Below are positions 12,521-23,100 of a stretch of 64,000 nucleotides of DNA, piece after piece. The DNA is from Brachionus plicatilis. Its lineage: Eukaryota; Rotifera; Eurotatoria; Ploima; Brachionidae. Every line of letters begins with the position of its first letter. Position 1 is the first letter of the stretch. The translations under genes were made by a program, and so were the position numbers. Under the pieces are notes generated by a model, which was not told the origin of the DNA, ran no database searches, and worked only from the letters and a program-made list of their open reading frames with translations. Where the stretch lies: positions 3,493,217 through 3,557,216 of the forward strand of contig QEOQ01000508.1 of the NCBI GenBank assembly GCA_010279815.1. The letters are read 5' to 3'.

Positions 12521-15500
12521 TTTTAAACTTTTTCTATTATTTTAGAATAAATTTTATTTTAATGAAAATTTAATCAAAAAAATTCTAAAATTTCATTATA
12601 AAACGAATATTTAAATGATTTAAAAAAATTTTCTTAACTTTGTGTGCAATATCTACTAAACTACTAGAATAAACTTTGATATTTGCTAGAATGATGATTA
12701 AAACTAATTTGAATTTTAACTTTTTAGCTGAATAATTTTTCTTTTATTGACACTAATTTTCATAAGACAACTTATTTAAATTTTGGTTCTGCTCTTGATA
12801 AGATTTTAGAAATAATAGGAAATTTAAAAAGGAAATGACTTTTGTAGCTGATGAAATCAAATTATTATTTTTAGAATAATGTCATTTAGTTTATATTTCA
12901 ATTTAATAAAATTTTTTTTAGTTGAACAACTTATTTATTGAATTTCTAGGACTTTTGCTTTGATAAGTACCAAAATCTTTTAAATGAATAAATATAGTTC
13001 CAGGGTTCTCACATAACTCCAGATAATCTAAATAAATTCTGTAATTAGTGAAAAATTGAAGCAAATTGTAGGTTTTGCTTGTTGATTTTTAAGTCATCAG
13101 CCCTTTACTAGACGAAGAAGTGGACATGTACAGAAAAATTGATTTTATTTGTAAGACTTAATTCAAAAAAAAAATTAAAAAATACATTTTCCATTTTAAC
13201 CTCATTTTTCCCCTTAAAATATCTCAAGGATCCTTTAAAACCCGTTTAGCTAATTGGAATCATATACTCGATCAGAATATGTATAGATAATAAATTTGTA
13301 GATTAAAGAGTGAAATATGGTTTTACAAGGGATTTGACAGCTTAGAACCCTAGGAACTAAAAAAACTATTTTGGGTCCCATCTAACAAAAAACTTTTAGG
13401 AGCTTTCATGTCAAAAATTTTAAATTCAGATTGTGAATTGTGAATTTTCATACAAAGATAACATTATTTTTTATTAATTAAATTTGAAAAAATAATGAAA
13501 CAACATGAAAAAAAATAAAAATCAATATTTTTTGATGCCTTTTTTTCACTATGGTCTTTTCAAATTAGAAATCGGTTTTCAGGTTTTTAAAATTATATTT
13601 ATTTAAATGCTAAAAAAACCAGTTGTCAAATGAATCAAATCAAATATAAAAATTACAAAAAAATTTTAGCTTCCGTTACAATTACAAATTATTTAAATAA
13701 TATTTGTAGTTTAAAATAAACAATCTACGCTCTTTTTTCCACTTTTTCTTAAATTGTTAAACTTCATCAAACGAACGTCAACTATCACTTAAGTCAGAAT
13801 TTATAAAGATAAATACAATGTTTTTCAACAATTGAATATAAATTTAAATTTAAATGAATTATTTGAAAGTAAAAAAAAAATTTCAATATTTTTTTCAAAT
13901 TTTCAAATAAAAATTAAACTCATTCTATTTCATTAAAGATTTAAATTTCAATTATGAAAATGCTTGCAATATTAACTTAAAATTATTTTTTTATTTGAAA
14001 ATGAAAAAAAAATTTGAGACATCGCTCTTTTTCAAAGTTATTTCAACAGTGGATACATTTGTAATTCAAACACATAAAATTAAACCAAATTTAGTCAAAA
14101 TTTAAAAAAAAATCAATTTTTTCGAGATTTTCTTCTATTTTTTTCACTTTAGTTGAAGGTCAAATTATTTTTTTACCTTATAGAACCTACAGAAATCAAA
14201 TAATTATAATAGAAAACACATTTTTTTAATTTAGAATCGGAATAATTGCATAAAAATTGACATTGCCCTTGTTGTGAATTTTGTCCACAAGCCAGTATGT
14301 AGTCTTGGACAAAGTTTTATGTGTTTTTTTTATCGGTTAATAGGTCAGTTTGGGACTTTAAAATTGGAAGTTTGAATTTATTGATAACCAATTTAAGAAG
14401 GAGCTTATTTAATAAATTTTTATATCTAAAATAATTAACTCTCAAAAAAATTACAAATAACAAATTTTCAGTTCAAAAATGTTTATATCATTTTTTAATT
14501 AAAATTCTTCAAATAAATTTATAATGAAAACAAATAATCTGATTATTTTCTATTTTTAAATACACTTTTTCATTTATTATAAAAAAAATCACCAACACAT
14601 AAACAATAATGGTTTATTGTGCTGTTTGCATTAGAAAAAAAGACATTCTTATTTTTTATATTTAGCATCAAATAGCGCATTTAAAAGAATTTTTACGATC
14701 AAATACCCTTAGCTTTAATTTTTTAAATGCAATGGTTTTATTAACGCGCTGTTTAAAAATTGCTTCTAAATCCAGAACATAATAAAAACAAAAATCATAT
14801 TTTTAATTTTATCAAAAAAATCTGGAGTGATGAGCTTTTGGATTTTAAATCATGTCACCAAATAATCACGCTCTTTAAAATTTAAATTAGCAATTGAAAT
14901 ACATTCTTTGTTGATTTTGAGAAAAGTCATGAGCTCATCAACAAAATAAATTAAAGAAAAAAAATTTAAATCATGAAAAATTGACGCATTAAAAAACTTT
15001 TAATAATAATTTCCTTTTTTTTTCTTATTTTTAAAAGCAAACAAAACTAGTAATGCCATGAATTAATAAAGCTTTGTTTAAGAAAGACTAAACTTTAATT
15101 TATATTTTGCTAGACAAAACTAATATTTTATCATTCTTCCAATAGATGTACATAATGAATTTTGGAAATCTCATGAAAAATTCAAAGATTAGTTTGGGAA
15201 TCAATTTTTACAGTCAAAATTAATTTTATATTTGCGAAAATTTGACAAAACAAAAAGAATAAATCATTTCTAAAAATCTACAGATTAATTAATTTTTAAT
15301 TTTTTACAACTAACTGATTATCTTATTCTTGATATTGTTCTCCAAAAAAAAATTCAAAATCATTTAAATATCAAAAACTTCTCTTAGTAACTTAAAAAAA
15401 TTTTAATTTTTTTAATAAAAGTATTTTTTTAAATTCATTTTATACAATATTCTTAACTCGACTGCTGAAAGAAGAGAGTGAGATTTCCAAATGGATAACA

Positions 15501-18500
15501 AAAATATTATTAATAATATTAATATTAATATCAATATTTTCTCAAGTCAATTTAATGACTTAAAGTCTTTGACATTTTTTTAAAATTTTTTAAAAAGTAA
15601 AAAAAATGCTTAGAATTTGGTTTTTAACAAAGTTGTTTAAAAGTCACAAGTCTCAAGTCAAGTCTAAGTCCGGACTTTTTACTTATTTTTTTTTTAAGAA
15701 ACTGAGCCAAAGACTTTAAATTATTTTTTTAAAAAAAAAAAGTCCAAGTTCGGATTTGGCCGCCACAATAACTACCTCGAAATGTAAAAAATAAATGTTG
15801 TTCGGACTTATTTTTTTTAAATTTAAATGTCTTTGGCTCGGGCTTAAGACAAAAAAAAGTTTGGACTTTGACTTTCTTTTTTTAATGATTGGGACTTTTA
15901 AACAACTCTAGGTTTTGATATTAAATACCAGTTTGAAAAATACTCTTTTCTAACTACGAATATTAATAGCTCTTTAATTTTTTTAAAAAAAGAGAATTAA
16001 AAAAGGGAATTGGACATGGAATATTTTTATATTGCCAAAAAAATATTTTAAAATTTTTTTATTTCTTTTTTTCTTTGATAGATGTTTTGTTTTAAATTCG
16101 AGTTTCGAAAGTAAAATCTTAAAATTCAAATTTTCTATCGATTTGAAACAAAAAAATTTAGTCAGAAAAATATATTCTTGTAAATTTAATCGATATTTTT
16201 TTTGATTTTGGGAATAAATATAACAGGGCAATCAAACTGATCCGAAAATACTTAGAGCTTTTACTTCGGGTAAAATTTTAAATTATTTTTTCCTTTTAAT
16301 GTTACAATTGAAATTAAGTTTAATTATTTCTTAATTATAAATTAATCGAAATTATCTTTTTAAATATAAAACTTAAAAATTAGACTAAGAATTCACATTT
16401 GATCATGAACTTGAATTTGCCTTACATTTTTATCATTTTTACTTAAAAAATCGTGTTTTCTGCTAAAAATTCTATCATTTTATTTTATGAAGGGATTCAC
16501 CTTTAATTTACCATTTCTCTCTATCTCTTCAAAAGCATTGTAAAATTTTAAGCCAATTTTCTTGAAATCAGTTCAATGAAAATTCGATTCAAAAAAAAAA
16601 GGAACTACTTTACAATTAAAAGTCATACAACAAAATCTAATTTTATTCATTAAAATTTCATCTAGATCTAAAATCAAGCAAGTTTTACATTATTGATTTA
16701 TGATATTTGCAATAAAATATATTTTATTGAATTGAGGCCCTGCTTTTGATTTTTTAAATTACATTAGCGACAAGTATGTTGTTGAAGTTTAAATTAAAAA
16801 AGACTAAATGATCCTGAAAATGTTCATGTCTGAAACTCTTAAAAAATCGATCAATAACAAATTATTCAATGGCTGTTTTGAATAAGAATTGATCTAAAAA
16901 CATGAAATTCCTCTTATCACATTTCAATTGAAATTGATCAGAGGAATTTCAGCCATAAATGAGTCAAATAAAAATAATTAACTAAAAAATACTCATTGAG
17001 TGAATTAGATGCAATCAATTAATCTAAAAATATTTCGAAATTAAAATTTTAAGTTTTGTTACTGCTTCTGAAATCAAATGTTAAAAGATCATTTTAAAAA
17101 ATAATGCGGCTTAATCTTCCAAATTAGAATATTTTATTACCATAGCTGATCATTCTCTTCATTCTTACAAATCTGCTCATTATTTTTCAATATCTTAAAA
17201 ATCAGTCGAAATATTCAAAGACTTTAAAGATTCTTGAATTAAATCTACAATCCCCTAAAAAACAAAAATATCACGAAAAAAATACCATTTAATTTTGGTA
17301 GTGCTTAAAAAGCTCTAAAATTAATTTAAAATCCATTACACATACTGATACACTATGTATAAATCATGTATGCTCAAGAGAATTTCAAAAATATAAAACA
17401 ACTATTTTTAATTCATATTTAAAATTTATGAATTGATTTTTAAAAATTTTATATCGATTAAATCGATTAAATAAATTTTATTTTTTTCAAAAATTTAGTA
17501 ACAATTCGTTTTTTTCCTATTTTAGTTCAATAATTAGAAGCGAAACACACTTTAACTTAAATAACTAAAAAAAATTCGAAATAAAACTAAATTTGATGAA
17601 TTATTAGTTCGAAGCCAATTATCGATCTAAATAAGGTGAGAGGAAATTGAGTTAGAATTTCTTTTATTTTCATTTAAAATCTAAATTTGCATGATCATGA
17701 ATTATCCTGGTCATGAAGCTTATGCCTAGAATGAATCATGAACTAATTTTTTAGTGTTTAAGATTTTTGGCATTAAAAAAAAACAACATTAAAATTTTTA
17801 ATAGAAGATGTATTTATTTAAAATTTTATCTGACGCTTTGGAAATTTAAATAATAGAAAACAATATGAAATTTGACCATGAAAACTAATTTCTGAATCAA
17901 ATAGATAAAATTTCAAAAAATTTTGCGTAAAATATTAAAAAATTCTTTATTTTTAGTGTTATTTTTATTTATACAACACTGAAATCAGAAACGAAAATTG
18001 TGGGGTTTTTTTATCTTTGATAAAAATCAATGGCAAGAAAGTTTTTTTCTATTTTATTCAAATTAAAACACAATTTTTTGAATTTTTTTTAAGTAATTTC
18101 GGCATAGATTTTTAAAATCAAAAAATTTATTATTCGAAAATTCTTAGCAAGAGAGAAGACCAGAAGGCATTTAGTATAAAGAAAATTTGCATTAAATAAG
18201 TCAAAATTACTATAAGTGTAAACTGGAGCCATTATATCTTTGCATTATATTTGTTATTTGAATAAATTTATTTTAAAAAATTTACAAAAAAATAAAACAA
18301 GGTTTGATAAGATTGTAATTTTAAAAATTACAAAAATATTTTTCATTATCATAATCAATTGGTGTATTTAACAAAAAATAAAAAATAATGTAAGATTTTA
18401 GGCTAGACAAAATTAAATAAAATCGCAATAAAATAAAAGTAATTCAAAGGCGTAAATTTTTTTGAAAGTTCAATTTCGTATACAGAAATAAAACAAACAT

Positions 18501-19091
18501 TTGATGCATATAAAAAAGAAATTTTTTATATCGATTTAATTTCTTTAAACGACACTTATTTGCATGCTAATTTAAAATAAAGTTTCTTAAGCCATTACTC
18601 AACAAAATTTAATTATTAAAAATGTGATTCATCAACTAAATGTTTTTTAATTTATGATAAAAAAATTATAATTTAAAAAATTCAACATCATAGGAATTAA
18701 AGAGCACTGAATTTTCTCACAAATAAAATCAATGCAAATTCCTAGACACATCATCTAGAATGAGTGTATAATGTTAAGATAATGCAGTTGCATAACCTTT
18801 TTTATATATTGGCAAATGTTCGATTTATAGATTATATTTACTATTTAAGATATTTTTATCTAAAGTTATTTTAACATATAATTTTACCACTAAGGTGAAA
18901 CAAATTTTTTTTTCTAGTTGCTATGTATCGTTACCAAGTCCTCCTTCGCTAAAACTCACTTGTAGCTAACAATTACCTTTGTATATGACAGACCAGGGCT
19001 TTTTAGATGAAATTAGCATAAGTTTTTAATAAACTTCTTTTATTTTCCTTTTAAACTTGAAAAATTAAATTATAAACTACGTTTAAACTAG
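12521..19091. other. 6.5 kb gene-free AT-rich region
   Basis: No ORF, exon or RNA gene I can support. It holds a degraded hAT-like repeat at 15627-15910. The last 190 bases (from about 18910) are less AT-rich and may be the promoter and 5' part of the small gene starting at 19092. Confidence 0.6.
15627..15910. mobile_element. hAT-like MITE, degraded (AGTCCGGACTTT family)
   Basis: Left end CAAAGTTGTTTAAAAGTCAC and right end GGGACTTTTAAACAACTCTA form imperfect terminal inverted repeats. The interior carries the phrases AAGTCCGGACTTT and GGCCGCCACAATAACTACCT, shared with the copies near 21643, 22064 and 22810. Possible flanking 8-mers differ by one base (GGTTTTTA / GGTTTTGA). Confidence 0.65.
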
Positions 19092-20087
19092 ATGATATTT
19101 AATTATTTGGCAAAATCGCTACTGAATATTTATCCCAGTGTTAGTGGACGTCTATCGCCGTTGATGCTTTTCTGCTTCAATTTTGCTTGGAGAGCATTCA
19201 CTTTGTAAGTTTTATTTTTAAATTTTTTTTATAATTGCTGACTTGAAAAAAGTTTTTAATCCAATGTTGCTAAGAGTTTTTAATTTTTTTCAGAGGTAGA
19301 ATTTTTAATTATTTTCTAAAATGAAAAAAATTTACATTTTGGACTCAAATTTTCAAAATTAAAAAATAAAAAAGTTTTTGAGCTTAAAGATTTTCAAAAA
19401 TTCGAATTAAGTTGACAATTTTTTTTCTATTTAATTAAAATTAGTGACTTGTAGTAGCCAAGAATTTAAAAAATTTTATTAAAGGTAGAATTTTTGAATT
19501 TTTTTTAGAAGAAATAATTTTACATTTTGGACTAAAATTTTCAAAATTAAAAAATAAAAAAGTTTTTGAATCTGAAGATTCTAAAAAATTCGAATTTAGC
19601 TGGCAATTATTTTTATTTATTTTAATTAAAATTAGTGACTTGTAGTAGCCAAGAATTAAAATTCCTTTTCAAAGGTAGAATTTTTGAATTTTTTTTAGAA
19701 GAAATGATTTTACATTTTCGACTAAATTTTTCAAAATTAAAAAATAAAAAAGTTTTTGAATTTGAAGATTCTCAGAAATTCGAATTAAGTTGACAATTAT
19801 TTTTATTTATTTTAATTAAAATTAGTGACTTGTAGTAGCCAAGAATTAAAATTTTTTTTAAAAGATAAAATTTTACATTTTGGACTAAAATTTTCAAAAT
19901 TAAAAAATAAAAAGGTTTTTGAATTTAAAGATTTTCAAAAATTGCAATTAATTTGGAAATTTTTTAAAAATTTATCTCAAAAAGAACTCTTATTAACTCA
20001 ATACTATATTTCAGATTTCCCTATATGTTTTTGGCAACTACTATGGCAACTGGTTTTCAAATTCGAGTCGAGATCGAGTTCGAATAA
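19092..20087 (+). CDS. Putative 61-residue membrane microprotein, two exons
   Basis: Exon 1 19092-19204 (ATG to a GTAAGT donor) and exon 2 20015-20087 join in phase 2 and end in TAA directly followed by an AATAAA. The predicted protein is 61 residues with a hydrophobic stretch (about residues 24-50, containing PLMLFCFNFAWRAFTLFPYM) and a charged tail (QIRVEIEFE). Both exons are clearly less AT-rich than their surroundings and the acceptor is a good TATATTTCAG. I do not recognise the family. The 810-base intron is made of tandem repeats. An AG sits just before the ATG, so it might instead be an internal exon of a longer gene. Confidence 0.45.
19240..20010 (+). repeat. Tandem repeat, period about 190 bases, four copies
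   Basis: The phrase TTAGTGACTTGTAGTAGCCA recurs at 19441, 19632 and 19822 (spacings 191 and 190). Each is followed by the same order of blocks: GGTAGAATTTTTGAATTTT, TTTACATTTTGGACTAAAAT, AAAATAAAAAAGTTTTTGAA. A more diverged copy starts near 19250. The array fills the intron of the small gene. Confidence 0.85.
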
Positions 20088-20176
20088 ATAAAATTCACCT
20101 TCAACAACATAAAAAAAACACATATCCTCATCAAAAAAATTTTTTTTTATTTTTTGTATATTTGAATTTTGAAAAT

Positions 20177-23100
20177 ATGAGAGCTATTCGTGACCTCCGC
20201 GAGCTGGTAAATGTTTCGCGGCTAACCTACCGGGATGACAGTGAAAATGAATTAGAGAACGACTTCACAAACAGCATCTCTTCCTTGCCATTGAGCAAAG
20301 CAGAGAGCAAAACAGCCAAGAACCAAATATTTAAGTCCTCATCGTCAAGCAACTTTTTCCCAAGTCCCGCTCTTCACAGCTCAAAAACCGGCCCCACTGA
20401 ATCAAAATTAAATCGAAGTGTCTACCTATTGAACTCGGTGATGACCAACTCGAGCTCCAGTATGCTGCTGAGAGAACGAGACCAGCTTTTGGACAGAAAC
20501 TCGCTTCCTTTGGTTCAGCTTTCAATCAACCAAAAAAAACCCTTGCCACCCTTGAAAGCCAAATCGGAAATAGACAACATAGAGCCAGCTAGAGACCATC
20601 TGGACAATGAATTGCAGAGCGAAAGTGATTTGGCGCTGGGCTCAACCAGCCGGCTCTATAATGGAAATTTTGACCAAGTTCTCACATTCATCGATGCATC
20701 TGTGGTCAGCGAATGGCTGAATCGGGCAAATCGCCTGCTAAAAAAAATGCTCAAGTGGCATCGAGATGACTCGGAGCTCTCTTCGTGCACCAGCAACAGG
20801 CTCCTCAGGCACGAATCATTCATCATGTTCTGCAACTTTTGGCTCGGCCACAACGACCAGATTCAGTTTGCTGATAAACAGCGGCGCAGCTTGATCGAGA
20901 TGGAATATTCCATAATAAATGAAGAAGTTATGCAGGCCTTTCAAATAGGCTTAGAAAGCCAGTCAATTTCAATGAACAGCATCAATCAATTGTTAAAGGC
21001 AGTGTTCAAAGAGTACCCAATGCAATTACTGAGCTTTAGGGGAGCCTACCTTTTGCTGGACTTTGTGGACATCTTGTGCTCGGACCGTGACAATGAATAC
21101 AAAAAGTTGCTTTCAGATGTCAAATGTCGCACTGTCAACAAGCAATATGCCCAATGGTTGCTTTCAATCAGATCATTTGCGCTCATCAACATGTGCTGGT
21201 CAATAATAAAGTTTTACAGAAAAACCATGAAGGAAAATGTGGCTTTGGTGAAAAAAAAAGACCAAGACGATTTTAAAACTAGGCTAAGTTGCTTGTCGGC
21301 CACCGGAATCAACAGTGGACATGATTCATCAAAATCGTCCTCTTCTTCATCCTTGTCATCGTCTGTCAGCTCTGTTAAAAGTGACCATAGCTCACAAAAA
21401 TCTTCTTCTTTTGTAAATAGTCAAAGATTAAAGTCTGCCAAAGTGGAAATAAGTCAAACAAGTAAAAGTAAATACGACTACTACATAGAGGCTATCTTTA
21501 AGTAAGCTTTTCAAAAATTGTTTGTTTTTGGCAAATTTGGTTCAAAAGAATAGAATGATGGTCTATTAGATCTTAAAAAAAAATATTCATGAAAATAATT
21601 TTCATCTTTATTTTTTACCTTTAACTTCAAAAATGAATAAATCAGAGTTGTCACAAGTCCAAGTCCGGACTTTTTTTTTTTTTTTTCAAAAGTCCGAACA
21701 AAGACTTAAATTTTTTTTGTCAAAAAAAAAGTCCAAGTCCAGGCTTTAAAATTTTGAATACTGAAGAAGAAATTTATGCTAAAATTGCAAGAAAATTCTG
21801 ATATATGGCAAATCTATTGCATTAGACAACCCAAGAGTATAAAAATTTTTTGAAGCCTGATCTAGCAAATTTAAAAAAAAAAGTCCAAACTTAGACTTTT
21901 TTTGGGACTTTTAAACAACTCTAAAATAAATCTTCGCTTGTGAATAAGCTTAGATCAAATAAGAAACATCGAATAGTCTAATCTATTTTGGCAATTGAAT
22001 GAGCAGGTTTCTACCAATTATTTTCTATTAGTTTTTTGTCTATGAAATGTTCGTCCCCTGAACCAGAGTTGGTCAAAAGTCAAAGTCAAGTCTGGACTTT
22101 GACTTTAATTTTTTTTAATAAAGTTAGGACCAAAGCTTTTTTTTTTGTTTAAATGGCACTTTTTTGGGTTCTTATTTAGTAGGCCGCTACAATAGCCACC
22201 TGTAATTGTAAAAAATCATATGACTGTGATCCTGACTGATGGGTTGCTGTTCCAACTAGTTATTTTGGCAACCTAGTTCAAGTCTAAATCATTAAAATAG
22301 TCCAAGCCAAGACTTTAAAATAAAAAAAAAAATTTAAAGGCAAAGTCTGACTTTGACTGACTTTTAACGATTCTGACTTTAAATTTCGACTTTTGACCAA
22401 CTCTGCCCTGAACAGAACAAAGTGTTAAAAAATCTAAGTTCCATAAATGCAACATGATGCAGGTACAGAACATACGTAGTACAGGCTGAGTGTGAGAAAA
22501 ATAAGCTTAGTATTTAGTTAAATACTTTATTTAGAATAGTTTAGAAATAACAACTAATCTCTTTTCTTTTTAAGTAACAAGTTGTATTTATAGTGTGACC
22601 ATGTACAAATATGTAAATATAATACAAAAAAAATGCACATAAACTAATTTTGAAAAAATTTGATTTCTAAATAATTAAAATTAAAATGTTTTGCTAATCT
22701 ATAAAGAGTAAATTAAAAAACAAAAAGTAAGAAAGGGTTTAGTTGTTTTAACATATTTAAAAAAAATTTTCCAGTATACCTGATACACTTTTCAGTATAC
22801 TTGGAAAAGTTTCAAGTCAAGTGCAAGTCCGGACTTTGACTTTAATTAGGCCGCCACAATAACTACCTGGAACGGCAAGAAGAACATTTGCATTTAATTT
22901 GGTACTTTTAAACAACTTTGCTTTTTTGATTAGAAAAAATTAAAAAGAACATTAAAAATAAATAAGACCTGCTGATCAATTTCATGATCAGCAGGTCTTA
23001 TTTTTTATCGAAAAAAACGCCATTTAATTTTTAGACCAGTTGGTCTCAAAATTTATATAGGAAAAAAAAAATTTAATTTTATGAACAATTTTTTTTTTAA

